A stretch of 64,000 nucleotides of DNA from Streptomyces avicenniae (GCF_000719135.1 NZ_JOEK01000001.1:558001-622000); one strand, 5' to 3'. Positions 25,680-35,277 are shown, numbered from the stretch's first letter. Notes: generated by a model from the letters alone, not told the origin. Numbers and translations are program-made.

Positions 25680-26971
25680 GCGACGACTTCGACGACGCCC
25701 TCGCCCTCGCGAACGGCCCGGCCGCCGCCGCGACCGTCGCCGCCCCCCGTGCCCCCGCCGCCGGGCCCGCGCCGCCACGCGCCGCCGCCCGGCACCCCGA
25801 CGAACCCTCCTGGGACGCCGCCCGCGCCACCGCCCACCGCGCCGCCCGCCCTCTGCCGCCCCGCCGCCTGCCGCTCGACCTCGCGCTCGGCCACACCCTG
25901 GCCGCCCCGCTGACGGCCCTCACCGACCTCCCCGCGTTCGACACGTCCGCGATGGACGGCTGGGCCGTCGCCGGTCCCGGGCCCTGGCGGCTCACCGAAG
26001 CCCCCGACGCCCGCGGCCTCCTCGCGGGCGGCGCCACCGGCCCGCGCATCGCCGACGGGCAGGCCGTCGTCATCGCGACCGGCGCCCGGCTCCCCGACGG
26101 CGCGACGGCCGTCCTGCGCGCAGAACACGGCGCCGTCACCGGCCGCCGTCTCACGGGCACCGTGCCGGGGCACGGCGCCGACATCAGGCCGCGCGGCCAG
26201 GAGTGCCGCACCGGCGCCGAACTGCTCCCCGCCCGCACGGTCCTCACCCCCGCCGCGCTCGGCCTCGCCGCGGCGGCGGGCTACGACCAGCTCGCCGTCC
26301 GCCCGCGCCCGCGCGTCGAGGTGCTGGTGCTGGGGGACGAGCTGCTGTTCCGCGGGCTGCCGTACGACGGCCGTATCCGTGACGCGCTCGGCCCCATGAC
26401 CGGCCCCTGGCTCACCGCCCTCGGCGCCCAGACCCTCGTCACGCGCCGCCTCGGCGACGACGCCGAGGCGCTCCACGAGGCCATCAGCACCAGCCGCGCC
26501 GACCTCGTCGTCACCACGGGCTCCACCGCGCACGGCCCCGTCGATCACCTGCGCGCCACCCTCGACCGGCTCGGCGCCCACCTGCTGATCAGCGGCGTCG
26601 CCGTCCGTCCAGGACACCCCATGCTGCTGGCCGAACTGCCCTCGGGGCCGCCCCTGATCGGCCTGCCGGGCAACCCGCTGGCCGCCGTCTCCGGCCTGAT
26701 GACGCTGGCCGCGCCGCTGCTGTGCGGCCTCGCCGACCGGCCCGCCCCCACCGACCGCACCGCCACCCTCACCGGCGTCGTACGGGGCCACCCGCGCGAC
26801 ACCCGGCTCGTGCCCGTGGTGTGCCAGGAACCAGGCCTGGCCAGGCCGCTGAACTACACGGGCCCCGCCATGCTGCGCGGCATCGCCGCCGCGTCAGCCC
26901 TGGCCGTCATCCCTCCGGGCGGGGCCCAGGAGCACGCCCGGGTCCGCCTCCTCGACCTCCCGCAGGCATGA
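25676..26971 (+). CDS. moeA: Molybdopterin molybdenumtransferase MoeA
   Basis: A 431-residue MoeA. It shows LPLDLALGHTLAAPLTALTD, FDTSAMDGWAVAG, ATGARLPDGATAVLR, RPRGQE, VVTTGSTAHGP, and LLAELPSGPPLIGLPGNPLAA. MoeA inserts molybdate into adenylylated molybdopterin. The 'PAFDTSAMDG' loop and glycine-rich turns are intact. An N-terminal Ala/Pro extension of about 45 residues precedes the domain. GTG 25676 overlaps mobA, and the stop overlaps the channel gene by ATGA. No molybdoenzyme gene is near. Confidence 0.9.
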   Translation: MSDDFDDALALANGPAAAATVAAPRAPAAGPAPPRAAARHPDEPSWDAARATAHRAARPLPPRRLPLDLALGHTLAAPLTALTDLPAFDTSAMDGWAVAGPGPWRLTEAPDARGLLAGGATGPRIADGQAVVIATGARLPDGATAVLRAEHGAVTGRRLTGTVPGHGADIRPRGQECRTGAELLPARTVLTPAALGLAAAAGYDQLAVRPRPRVEVLVLGDELLFRGLPYDGRIRDALGPMTGPWLTALGAQTLVTRRLGDDAEALHEAISTSRADLVVTTGSTAHGPVDHLRATLDRLGAHLLISGVAVRPGHPMLLAELPSGPPLIGLPGNPLAAVSGLMTLAAPLLCGLADRPAPTDRTATLTGVVRGHPRDTRLVPVVCQEPGLARPLNYTGPAMLRGIAAASALAVIPPGGAQEHARVRLLDLPQA

Positions 26972-28125
26972 GACTTCCCGGCAGTCCCGAGCCCGACGAC
27001 GCGGACGAGGACATCCCCGACAGCCTGCGCGGCCAGCGCTCGCACGACGTCCGCCTCCCCCGCCAGGCCGCGGGCCCCCTCGTCCAGGTGATGCGGCGCA
27101 TCGCCATGGCGACCGCCGTCCTGGCCGCCGCCGTCGTGATCGTCTACCTCGACCGCGACGGCTACAAGGACAACGTCGCGGGCGGCCCGGTCAACTTCGC
27201 CGACACCCTCTACTACGTGACGGTGTCGCTCTCGACCACCGGCTACGGCGACATCGTGCCCGTCACGGACAAGGCGCGGCTGCTCACCACGTTTCTCATC
27301 ACACCGCTGCGGGTGCTGTTCCTGATCATCCTGGTCGGCACCACACTGGAAGTCCTGACCGAGCGCACCCGTGATCAGTGGCGCCTGGCCCACTGGAGGA
27401 GCACCTTGCGCGACCACACCGTCATCGTCGGCTTCGGCACCAAGGGCCGGTCCGCCGCGGAGACCCTGATCGGCGCGGGGCTGGCGCTGGACCGCATCGT
27501 GGTGGTCGATGCCAGCCCGGCGGTCGTGGAGCTGGCCGGGGCCGACGGGTACGCGGGCGTCGTCGGCGACGCCACCCGCAGCAGCGTCCTCATGCGCGCG
27601 CGGGCCGACCGGGCGCGGCAGGTCATCATCTCGGCCCAGCGCGACGACACCGCCGTCCTCGTCGCGCTGACCGTGCGGCAGCTCAGCAAGAACGTGCGCA
27701 TCGTCGTCTCCGTGCGGGAGGAGGAGAACGTCCCGCTGCTGCGGCAGTCGGGCGCCGACTCCGTGATCACGTCGTCGAGCGCCGTCGGACGCCTCCTCGG
27801 CCTGTCGATGATCAGCCCCAGCTCCGGCGCCGTCATGGAGGACCTGATCCAGCACAGCCAGGGCCTCAGCCTGCGCGAGCGGCCGGTCACCAAGGCCGAG
27901 GCGGGCCGTTCGCCCCGGGACTGCGACGACCTGGTCGTCTCGGTCATAAGGGGTCACCAGCTGCTGCCGTACGACGACCCGGAGGTGGCCACGCTGAAGC
28001 TGACCGACCGTCTCGTCGTCATCCACCGTGTGACGCCCGAGGAGATCGCCGCCAAGAACCGCGCCCTCGCCGAGCGGCGCGGCGCCGACCGTGGACCAGG
28101 ATCGTGGCGCATCCCGCGCCGGTGA
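26968..28125 (+). CDS. Two-span potassium channel with RCK (TrkA-N) domain
   Basis: A 385-residue channel subunit. The first span is about residues 40-60 (MATAVLAAAVVIVYL); the pore helix leads into LSTTGYGDIVP, the K+ selectivity filter; the second span is FLITPLRVLFLIILVGTTLEV. A Rossmann-type RCK domain follows (HTVIVGFGTKGRSAAETLIGAG, VVVDASPAVVELA, GDATRSSVLMRA), then a C-terminal RCK lobe. The form is that of MthK-like ligand-gated channels. It is coupled by 4-base overlaps to moeA and to the next gene, an odd mix of functions. Confidence 0.88.
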   Translation: MRLPGSPEPDDADEDIPDSLRGQRSHDVRLPRQAAGPLVQVMRRIAMATAVLAAAVVIVYLDRDGYKDNVAGGPVNFADTLYYVTVSLSTTGYGDIVPVTDKARLLTTFLITPLRVLFLIILVGTTLEVLTERTRDQWRLAHWRSTLRDHTVIVGFGTKGRSAAETLIGAGLALDRIVVVDASPAVVELAGADGYAGVVGDATRSSVLMRARADRARQVIISAQRDDTAVLVALTVRQLSKNVRIVVSVREEENVPLLRQSGADSVITSSSAVGRLLGLSMISPSSGAVMEDLIQHSQGLSLRERPVTKAEAGRSPRDCDDLVVSVIRGHQLLPYDDPEVATLKLTDRLVVIHRVTPEEIAAKNRALAERRGADRGPGSWRIPRR

Positions 28126-28919
28126 GCGTCCTGGCGGAGCGGTCGGGCGTCACCATCACCCGCAGCGGCGACACCGTGACCAAGGCCCACGCGGCGGGCA
28201 CCGACACCGCCGCGCTGACCGCGCGCATACGCCTCGCCGCGCACCCGGCGCTCGCCGACGTCCTGCTGCCCCCGCTGCCCCCGGCCGAGGTCACCACGTG
28301 GCACGACGGCAGGGCGGCGACGCGCTGGCCGTACGGCACGCCGATCGACCCGGCGGCCGGTGCCGTGCCGTGGGCCGAGGCGGGCGCGCTGCTCGCGCGG
28401 CTGCACACGACGCCCCTCGCCGCGCTGTCCGGCGCCCCCCTCCCGCCGAGCGGCGCACCGGCCCGCATCCTGGCGACACTGCCGGGGACGCTGCGCGCCC
28501 TGCCCCGTACGCCCCTGACCGCCGCGCTGGAACGCGTCCTCGCCGCCACGGCCACCGTCGCCGCGACCGGCCGGGCGCTGTGCCACGGGGACTTCCACCT
28601 GGGCCAGCTGGTCCGCACCGGCGGCGCCTGGCACCTGATCGACGTGGACGACCTCGGGGCGGGCGACCCGGCGTGGGACCTCGCCCGCCCCGCCGCCTGG
28701 TACGCGGCCGGGCTGCTGCCGCCGGAGGACTGGTCCGCCTTCCTCCACGCCTACCGGCCCGGCTGGGACCCCTGGCCCTCGGTGGACGTCCCGGCCCGCC
28801 TGATGACGGCCCACACCGTCGCCCGCGCGCTGACGCACGCGGAGGAGGCCCAACGTCCGCTCACCGAGGAGGAATTGGCCCTTGCCGACGCATCTTTCCG
28901 GATAAGCCGACTAAGCTGA
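28122..28919 (+). CDS. Aminoglycoside phosphotransferase-like kinase
   Basis: A 265-residue APH/choline-kinase-fold protein. The catalytic loop is LCHGDFHLGQLV and the metal motif is WHLIDVDDLGAGDPAWDLARP. The N-lobe (TRSGDTVTKAHAAG with a likely ATP lysine) is short. The substrate is unknown. GTG 28122 overlaps the channel stop; GTG 28104 is also in frame. It is the last of the mobA-moeA-channel-kinase coupled set. Confidence 0.75.
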   Translation: MSVLAERSGVTITRSGDTVTKAHAAGTDTAALTARIRLAAHPALADVLLPPLPPAEVTTWHDGRAATRWPYGTPIDPAAGAVPWAEAGALLARLHTTPLAALSGAPLPPSGAPARILATLPGTLRALPRTPLTAALERVLAATATVAATGRALCHGDFHLGQLVRTGGAWHLIDVDDLGAGDPAWDLARPAAWYAAGLLPPEDWSAFLHAYRPGWDPWPSVDVPARLMTAHTVARALTHAEEAQRPLTEEELALADASFRISRLS

Positions 28920-28947
28920 GGCTGTCAGCAAATCGACCATGGAGCCG

Positions 28948-29268
28948 ATGATGCAGTGTCCCAAGTGCGGTGCGCAGTTGCACACGTTCAACCGGAGCGG
29001 GGTCCAGATCGAGCAGTGCAGCAACTGCCGCGGGATCTTCCTCGACTACGGCGAGCTTGAGCACCTGACGAAGCTCGAATCCCAGTGGGCACCGCAGGCC
29101 CCGCCGCCGCCCGCCGCGCCGAACGCCCCCCACTACCAGCAGCAGCCCCCCGGCCCGGCCTGGGGCGCGCCGCAGCACCACGGCGGTCACGGCGGTCACC
29201 ACGGCGGCCACGGCGGTCACCACGGCCACCGCCGGGGCGGCATCTCCGGCCTCTTCTTCTCGTCCTGA
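28948..29268 (+). CDS. TFIIB-type zinc-ribbon protein with His/Gly-rich tail
   Basis: A 106-residue protein. The N-terminus has MQCPKCGAQLHTF...EQCSNCRGIFLDYGELEHL, a four-cysteine zinc ribbon of the zf-TFIIB group. The C-terminal half is Pro/Gln-rich and then a HHGGHGG repeat, likely metal-binding or disordered. ATG 28948 or 28951 is preferred with GGAG just upstream; an in-frame ATG lies at 28939. The role is unknown; such proteins are common in streptomycetes. Confidence 0.75.
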   Translation: MMQCPKCGAQLHTFNRSGVQIEQCSNCRGIFLDYGELEHLTKLESQWAPQAPPPPAAPNAPHYQQQPPGPAWGAPQHHGGHGGHHGGHGGHHGHRRGGISGLFFSS

Positions 29269-29361
29269 CGCACCGCACGCCCCAGCACACCCGAACGCCC
29301 CGCGCCCCCGGCGCCGGGGCGTTCGCCGTTCCGCGGGCACGCCCGGCGCGCCGCCCGTCCG

Positions 29362-32300
29362 TCAGGCCAGGGACGGGCCGCCCGCCAGCCAGCCGAGCAT
29401 CGCCGTGAACCGCCGCCGGTGGAACGTGGACAGCGACGACCCCACCTCCTCCGACACCTCACGCACCAGCCGCTCCGCCGTCACGAACGTCAGCAGCTCG
29501 GCGATGTCTTCGAGCACCTGCATGCCGAATGCCTCGGACGTGGTCTCCGTCACCACCAGTCGCAGCACGTGCCGCCAGATCTCCAGGGCCGCCGCCACCT
29601 GTCCATGCTCGGCGAACACCTGTGCTCCTACGCTGCGTTGCCGGAGGGTGAGCGCCGGATGGGTGCACACCAGGGCGACCGCTTCCTCGGTACTGCGCGG
29701 GTCGCCGCAGGAGAGCAGCGCGTCGAGCGCCGCCTCGACGTGTGCGCCCTTCACCCCGGCCAGCCCCAGGACGTACGTGGCGATCCGCAGGCGCAGCGCG
29801 TCCAGATCCTCCGCGCCGTCCTCCTCCAGGGCCTCAAGCACCCCGGCGCCCCATGCCCCTGTGCCGTGGCACCCGTCCGCCTGTTCCGCCAGCGACTTCA
29901 CCGCGCGACCCCGATCGACGCGCAGAAGGACCGCCGCCGCCATGCAACAGTCGCTGTCGAGGACGGAAGGGGACCGCAGCGCCAGTTCAGCCGTCCGCCA
30001 GGCATCTTCATGCAGACCTTCGTCGAGCAGCGCCTCCGCGTAGTCGGCCCGATCCAGCGGGTGCAGGCGTCGCCCGTCGCCCACGAGCGCCGTCAGCTCA
30101 GGACCGTCGGACGGCCCGCGTGCGGCGCACCACAGCCGGACGACCTCGATCCGCCCCAGCGGCAGCTCCCCCGTGCCCCCGAGCCGCTGCCGTGTCCACG
30201 CGAGTGCCTCGCAGTCCACGCCTGCGTCGGTCATCAGCCGCAGCAACCGGGCCACGCGCCAGGTCTCCCAGCCGGTCTCCTCCGCGAAGGCGGCCAGCTC
30301 TCGCACCGGTCCGGCGTCGTCCGCCCCCCGGACGGCGAGCCACAGCCGTGCCGCCTCCTGCTGATCCCAGGTGAGCACCCGCCGGTCGTCGAGCACCGAC
30401 CGGGCCAGCTCGGCCGCCTCGCTCGTCGCGCCCGCCTCCTCCAGGACCTGCGCGACGGCCATCCGGCCCGCGTGGTCCGCGGCGGGCCTGGCGGCCCCGG
30501 CCTCGGCCAGCTGCGCGCACACCGTCGGCGCCGGATCGCTGCCGAGCCATGCCTCCGCCGCCCGCTTGACGTTGTCGTGGCCCGCCAAGGGATCCGCCAC
30601 GACACGCCGCGCGAGCCGTTCGGCCTCGTCGGCCGCACCGAGCACGCGGTACGCCTCGGCGGCGATCCGCCTCTGCCACACGCCCGCCCCCGGCTCTTCG
30701 AGGAACTCGCCGATCCGCTCCCGCACGGCCCGTACGGAGGGTTCCCCCAGCTGTTCGGCGAGCCGCGCGGCGAGTGGCAGGAAGCCGCGGATCAGCAGGA
30801 GCAGTGGGCGAAACAGGGCCGTGGTCTCGGTCGGCGGGATCAGGCGACTGAGGGCGGACAGCGCGCGGAACCTGTACCCGGCCGTCACGTCGGGGGCCGC
30901 GGCGAGCAGCCGGAGCACCGGTGCGGTGTCGTGCCGGACGCCGAGGGCGCCCAGGGCCACGGCCGCACGGCGGGCGCTCGTCGTGCCGCCCCTGACGTGT
31001 GCGGCGAGGCGTTCCACGACGCGTGTCACCTGGTCGGCTCCCGCCTCGGCCCCCTCGGACAGCAGCGCGGCGGCGGCCAGGGTCCGGTCGGAGTCCGGCC
31101 GGGCGAGGGCCCGCTCGATCACCACGTCCGCCGAACCGCCGGGCGAGGTGGCCCATCGACACAGCACGAAGAGCGCCAGCGACCGCTGGGCCTCGTCGCA
31201 CGCGCGCCGGATCCACCTCTCCAGACCCTCCCCGTCCGCCGGGATCTCCTCCGCGTACGACACGGCGGCCAGGAACTCGGCGAAGCTCTGGTGCAGGAAG
31301 CGCACCTGCTCGCCTGCCACGACCAGCAGGCCCGTCCCCGCCAGCGCGGCAGGCAGCTCCGCCTCCCAGCCCGCGGGCAGGTCGGCGACCGCGTGGCGGC
31401 GCACCCACTCCCGGGCCGCCGCGGCCAGATCCTCGTCCCCTTCGGTACGCAGCCGGGCCACGTGCCGCAGCAGCGCGTCGGCCGAGCCCGCGAGCCTGCC
31501 GGGGAACGGCGCCGCCCCGCCCGCCCCGCCCGCCCGGTCCCGCAAGCGGTCGAGGAAGCTCTCGTAGAGCGCCAGGCGGCCGGAAGCCGGCGGCAGTGAC
31601 GGTTCCAGCGTCGCGTTGACCAGCGCGAGCGTGGCGAGCAGCGGATTGCGCACCAGCTCCGTCAGCTCGCCCTCCTCGACGACCTCGGCGACGAACCGGT
31701 CCGCCGCCGCGGCCGGATGCGGCACCTGCGCGCGCTGTTGGTCGAACCACTTCCGGGCGTAGTCACGCAGCTCCGGCTCACCGAACGGCTGGATCTCGAA
31801 CCCGCCAGGGAGCGCCTCGCGCAGCGGCGCCAGCTCGGCGGGCGGCAGCGGACGGGTCGTCACGACCAGCCGGAAGGCCGAGTCGCGGCGACTGTGCCTG
31901 GCCAGCGTACGGATCAGCTCGCCCCGCTCCCGCCGGTCGGCTATCTCGTCGAGACCGTCCACGAAGACGAGCCAGCGGGCACCCTGCGCGCGGCCCGCGA
32001 ACAGCGCGGCGGGCGGATCGGCGACCAGGCTGCCGCCCAGCGTCGCGAGCGCCGCGCTGCGCAGCCGTTCGCTCCACGAGCCCTGGGCCCCCGCCAGCAG
32101 CGACGCGGACAGCCGCAGCGGCACCAACGGTTCCGTCACCGGCGCGTCCTGGAACGAGGAACGTCGCAGCCACACGCCGCACAGCGACCGCACCAGATGC
32201 CCGGCCAGCGTCGATTTGCCCGCACCGGCCTCGCCGGTGATCAGAAGGTGCTCGTACCGCGCCAGCGCGTCGGGGAGCGACATCACCCGCTCCGCCGTCG

Positions 32301-32913
32301 GGGAACCCGCCTCGCCGTCCGCGCCGGGCCGGGCCCCGGGCGCGGCGTGACCGTCACGGGGAGGCGTTGCCTCGTCGGCCTGCGTGCTCCCGGGGACGTC
32401 CGGCGGGTCGTCCGTCGCGGGTCCTCCCGACCGCGGGGTCGCCACGGAGTGGCGTACGCGCTGCCGTACGTAGACCGCGGACAGCGGCGGCTCCATCAGG
32501 CCGAGCACCGAGTAGGGCAGGCAGTCGAGGATGCCGTCCTGTGCCTCCAGGATGTCCCGCAGCGCGGGGGAAGGGAGCGGGATCTCCGACCAGTTCGCGG
32601 TGCCCGGATGCGCGTCGCGGCGGGCGTCCTCCTCGATCCGGTCGCGTTCCCGCTTGGCCTGGGCCCATAACGGGGTGACGGCGTCGGCGTCGCGGCCGAG
32701 CCCCTCGGCGAGGGAGCGGACGACAGGGAGCGGGAGCATCCGCCCGGCGTTGACGACGTCGTAGAGCGCGCGCGGGTTCAGGCCCGTCATCTCGGCGGTC
32801 CGCCGGATCGAACCGTGGCCCGTCCCGTCGATGGCGCTCACGAACCAGTCGGCGATCGCCTCCAGTTCCGGCAGCCGCTTGCTCTCGGCCGACGGCGGTC
32901 GTCCCGCTCGCAT
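29362..32913 (-). CDS. Large NACHT NTPase with N-terminal helix-turn-helix (NLR-like)
   Basis: An 1183-residue STAND ATPase. Residues about 15-95 form a helical DNA-binding-like domain (SIRRTAEMTGLNPRALYDVVNAG). A Pro/Gly linker leads to NACHT: LLITGEAGAGKSTLAGHL (Walker A), RWLVFVDGLDEIADR (Walker B), RLVVTTRPLPP (sensor), then QSFAEFLAAVSY in the winged-helix part. The last 550 residues are alpha-helical repeats with leucine/alanine periodicity, the usual sensing scaffold. Bacterial NACHT proteins include anti-phage sensors, but this one has no recognised effector nuclease; the N-terminal HTH may instead regulate. ATG 32913 is used, with GGGGGGCAGG before it. It is divergent from a small membrane protein gene. 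Confidence 0.8.
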   Translation of the reverse strand: MRAGRPPSAESKRLPELEAIADWFVSAIDGTGHGSIRRTAEMTGLNPRALYDVVNAGRMLPLPVVRSLAEGLGRDADAVTPLWAQAKRERDRIEEDARRDAHPGTANWSEIPLPSPALRDILEAQDGILDCLPYSVLGLMEPPLSAVYVRQRVRHSVATPRSGGPATDDPPDVPGSTQADEATPPRDGHAAPGARPGADGEAGSPTAERVMSLPDALARYEHLLITGEAGAGKSTLAGHLVRSLCGVWLRRSSFQDAPVTEPLVPLRLSASLLAGAQGSWSERLRSAALATLGGSLVADPPAALFAGRAQGARWLVFVDGLDEIADRRERGELIRTLARHSRRDSAFRLVVTTRPLPPAELAPLREALPGGFEIQPFGEPELRDYARKWFDQQRAQVPHPAAAADRFVAEVVEEGELTELVRNPLLATLALVNATLEPSLPPASGRLALYESFLDRLRDRAGGAGGAAPFPGRLAGSADALLRHVARLRTEGDEDLAAAAREWVRRHAVADLPAGWEAELPAALAGTGLLVVAGEQVRFLHQSFAEFLAAVSYAEEIPADGEGLERWIRRACDEAQRSLALFVLCRWATSPGGSADVVIERALARPDSDRTLAAAALLSEGAEAGADQVTRVVERLAAHVRGGTTSARRAAVALGALGVRHDTAPVLRLLAAAPDVTAGYRFRALSALSRLIPPTETTALFRPLLLLIRGFLPLAARLAEQLGEPSVRAVRERIGEFLEEPGAGVWQRRIAAEAYRVLGAADEAERLARRVVADPLAGHDNVKRAAEAWLGSDPAPTVCAQLAEAGAARPAADHAGRMAVAQVLEEAGATSEAAELARSVLDDRRVLTWDQQEAARLWLAVRGADDAGPVRELAAFAEETGWETWRVARLLRLMTDAGVDCEALAWTRQRLGGTGELPLGRIEVVRLWCAARGPSDGPELTALVGDGRRLHPLDRADYAEALLDEGLHEDAWRTAELALRSPSVLDSDCCMAAAVLLRVDRGRAVKSLAEQADGCHGTGAWGAGVLEALEEDGAEDLDALRLRIATYVLGLAGVKGAHVEAALDALLSCGDPRSTEEAVALVCTHPALTLRQRSVGAQVFAEHGQVAAALEIWRHVLRLVVTETTSEAFGMQVLEDIAELLTFVTAERLVREVSEEVGSSLSTFHRRRFTAMLGWLAGGPSLA

Positions 32914-33035
32914 CCTGCCCCCCGCTCCCCGCGTGTGCCGCCCCGGGGGTTTCCGGGGATTTCCCCACGCTAGCGGGAAATTCTGCTGTGGGCAGAGTCT
33001 GAGGGGGAGTCGAGAACACCCCGTCGGGAGGATTC

Positions 33036-33269
33036 GTGGACGCCTTGCTGACCGCCCACCCCGCGCTCTGGGCCGCCGTGGCCTTCGTCGGCGCGGCGAC
33101 CGGTGCGCTGCGCGCCTGGCTCGCCCACCGGACAGCCGTGCGGCGCGAGGAGGAGCACACGCGGCGCGTCGAACTGGCCGTGAGTGACACGGCCGGTCCC
33201 GACCGCGCCGCGGTCGTCCGGGCCTCGGCCCAGCTGGCACCATCCGCACCCCGTGGCCGTGTCGGATGA
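33036..33269 (+). CDS. Small single-span membrane protein
   Basis: A 77-residue protein starting at GTG 33036 with GGGAGGA upstream. Residues 8-28 (HPALWAAVAFVGAATGALRAW) form one membrane span, followed by a basic segment (LAHRTAVRREEEHTRR) that would sit in the cytoplasm. It is divergent from the NACHT gene with 122 bases between. Function unknown; a membrane-acting partner of the NACHT protein is possible but not shown. Confidence 0.5.
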   Translation: MDALLTAHPALWAAVAFVGAATGALRAWLAHRTAVRREEEHTRRVELAVSDTAGPDRAAVVRASAQLAPSAPRGRVG

Positions 33270-33305
33270 CGCCCGCCGTGCCCTGGCCCGGCGGGCCGCT
33301 GCCCC

Positions 33306-33962
33306 TCACCCCGTCGTGTCGTCGCCGCGGCGGGGGAGGAGGCCGAGGTCCATCGCGGTCACCACTGCGTGCGTGCGGTCGCTGACGTCCAGCTTGGCGA
33401 AGATCCGGAGCAAGTGCGTCTTCACGGTCGCCTCCCCGATGACGAGCCGCCTGCCGATGTCCGCGTTGGACAGCCCGTCGGCCACCGCGCCCAGCACCTG
33501 TGTCTCCCGCGTGGTCAGCGCCACGGGCGCGGGCCGCCGCATCCGGGACACCAGCCTCGCCGCGACGCGCGGGGCCAGCACCGTCTCCCCGCGCGCCGCC
33601 GAGTGGATCGCGGCGACGAGCTGCTCGCGCGTCGTGTCCTTCAGCAGGTAGCCGATCGCTCCCGCCTCCACCGCGCGCTCGATCTCCGTGTCGGTGTCGA
33701 ACGTCGTCAGGATCAGCACCCGGGTACGCCGCCCGCGCGCCACGATCTCCGCCGTGGCCGCCACCCCGTCCAGCACCGGCATCCGCAGGTCGAGCAGCGC
33801 CACGTCGGGGTCGAGCCGTTCCACCAGCTCGACCGCCGCACGGCCGTCGCCCGCCTCGCCGACGATCTCGATCCCCGTCCCGGCCGCCATCAGCGCGACC
33901 ACCCCGGCGCGCATCACCGCGTGGTCGTCGGCCACCACGACGCGCAGTCCGTCCGCCGTCAT
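33306..33962 (-). CDS. NarL/LuxR-type response regulator
   Basis: A 218-residue regulator. The receiver domain has VVVADDHAVMRAG, the phospho-acceptor aspartate in VALLDLRMPVLDG and the KD of GYLLKDTTREQL. The C-terminal LuxR-type HTH is LTTRETQVLGAVADGLSNADIGRRLVIGEATVKTHLLRIFAKL. It starts one base after the stop of the kinase gene with AGGGGTG before it, so the pair forms an operon. Targets are unknown; in streptomycetes such pairs often control a neighbouring transporter, but none is adjacent. Confidence 0.92.
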   Translation of the reverse strand: MTADGLRVVVADDHAVMRAGVVALMAAGTGIEIVGEAGDGRAAVELVERLDPDVALLDLRMPVLDGVAATAEIVARGRRTRVLILTTFDTDTEIERAVEAGAIGYLLKDTTREQLVAAIHSAARGETVLAPRVAARLVSRMRRPAPVALTTRETQVLGAVADGLSNADIGRRLVIGEATVKTHLLRIFAKLDVSDRTHAVVTAMDLGLLPRRGDDTTG

Positions 33963-33963
33963 G

Positions 33964-35145
33964 TCACCCCTGTCCTTCGTCGCTCGTCGGGATCGTCGCC
34001 AGGACACGCGTCCCGTCACCCACCGAGCTGGTCACCGTCAGCCCGCCGCCCAGCTCCGCCATCCGCTTGCGCATGCCGTCCAGGCCGAACCCCTGGGACG
34101 CGCCGACGACGAAGCCGCGCCCGTCGTCCGTGATCTCCAGCTCGACGCCGTCCGGATGGCGGGTGAGCACGACGCCGACGGTCGTCGCCGCCGCGTGCTT
34201 GCGTATGTTGGCCAGCGACTCCTGCGTGCAGCGCAGCAGCGCTATTCGCGTCCGCTGGTCGCACTCGACGTCGGGCAGCTCCGCCTCGACGACCAGCCCC
34301 GTGTCCTCCGTGAACCGGTCGAGGGTGCGCCGCAGCGTCCGCGCCACCGACCCCGGCACGATGCCGCCCGGCGGTGCCGAGCCGACGAGCGCGCGCGCCT
34401 CGGTCAGGTTCTCGCGCGCGGTCTGCTCGATCGACAGGAGCTGCCGCCCACTGCGCGCCGGGTCGGCGCCGATGCCGGAACGTGCCGCCTCGGCGAGCAC
34501 GATGATCGACGCGAACCCCTGCGCGAGCGTGTCGTGGATCTCCCGCGCGAGCCGTTCCCGCTCCTCGGCCGCGCCCTGCCGCTGATGGGCGGCGGCCAGC
34601 CGGGCCTGCGCGGTCTCCAACTCGGCGCCCAGCTCGGCCACCTGCTCCCGCTGCTGCTCCAGGTAGCGGTGCACGGCCAGCCCGATCAGCACGCTCGCCA
34701 GGAACGCCAGCAGGGTCGCGGCCACGTTCCCGTCCGTGAGGCGCGGGCTCCAGCCCTGCGGCGCCACGCCGCCGAGCACGGTCGCCAGCGCGGCGACACC
34801 CCCTGCGGATATCGCCGACCGGGGCTCCTTCGCGAGGGACCAGAAGTGCGGCAGCGTCGCGATGTACGCGGTCGCGCCGCCGTCCCGCAGGAAGGACATG
34901 GCCGCCAGCCCCACGATCAGACCCCATGTGACGACCCTCGGCCGCGCGAACGCGCGGTCGGGGAACGCGCGGCCCGCCGCGTAGAAGAGGCCGACGGCCA
35001 CGGGGACGCCCACGGACCAGTACCGGGTGGCGCCCGGGTCGTCCTGCCCGGCCACGGCCATCGGCGCGAGGCCCAGCAGCACCCAGGACAGCACGTACCA
35101 GCGGTGCAGGGGCCAGGGGGCGCGGGGCTGTTCTGCGGGCGGCAT
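33964..35145 (-). CDS. NarL-type sensor histidine kinase
   Basis: A 393-residue membrane kinase. Four or five hydrophobic spans occupy residues 15-165 (WYVLSWVLLGLAPMAVAG, VGVPVAVGLFYAAG, VVTWGLIVGLAAMSFL, AATLLAFLASVLIGLAVH). A coiled coil follows, then the HisKA_3 dimerisation helix AREIHDTLAQGFASIIVLAE with the phospho-histidine, and the ATPase domain with NIRKHAAAT, DDGRGF and GFGLDGMRKRMAELGG. No large extracellular sensor loop is visible, so it may sense within the membrane. It is upstream of and nearly touching its response regulator gene. Confidence 0.92.
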   Translation of the reverse strand: MPPAEQPRAPWPLHRWYVLSWVLLGLAPMAVAGQDDPGATRYWSVGVPVAVGLFYAAGRAFPDRAFARPRVVTWGLIVGLAAMSFLRDGGATAYIATLPHFWSLAKEPRSAISAGGVAALATVLGGVAPQGWSPRLTDGNVAATLLAFLASVLIGLAVHRYLEQQREQVAELGAELETAQARLAAAHQRQGAAEERERLAREIHDTLAQGFASIIVLAEAARSGIGADPARSGRQLLSIEQTARENLTEARALVGSAPPGGIVPGSVARTLRRTLDRFTEDTGLVVEAELPDVECDQRTRIALLRCTQESLANIRKHAAATTVGVVLTRHPDGVELEITDDGRGFVVGASQGFGLDGMRKRMAELGGGLTVTSSVGDGTRVLATIPTSDEGQG

Positions 35146-35277
35146 GCCGGTCAGCCTACGTCCGGGCCGTGCCGCCTGACCTGCGCGGTTGCCGGTCCGA
35201 GGGGCGGGCGGTGGGCGTCGGCGGGGAGTTGGTTCATGGCCGCCATCCTCCCGCGGCGGGCCGGTCGCCCGACAGCC

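Noticed and set aside
32914..33309. Extended N-terminus of the NACHT protein
   Set aside because: The added residues are Arg/Pro noise that covers the divergent gene; ATG 32913 is a natural start.
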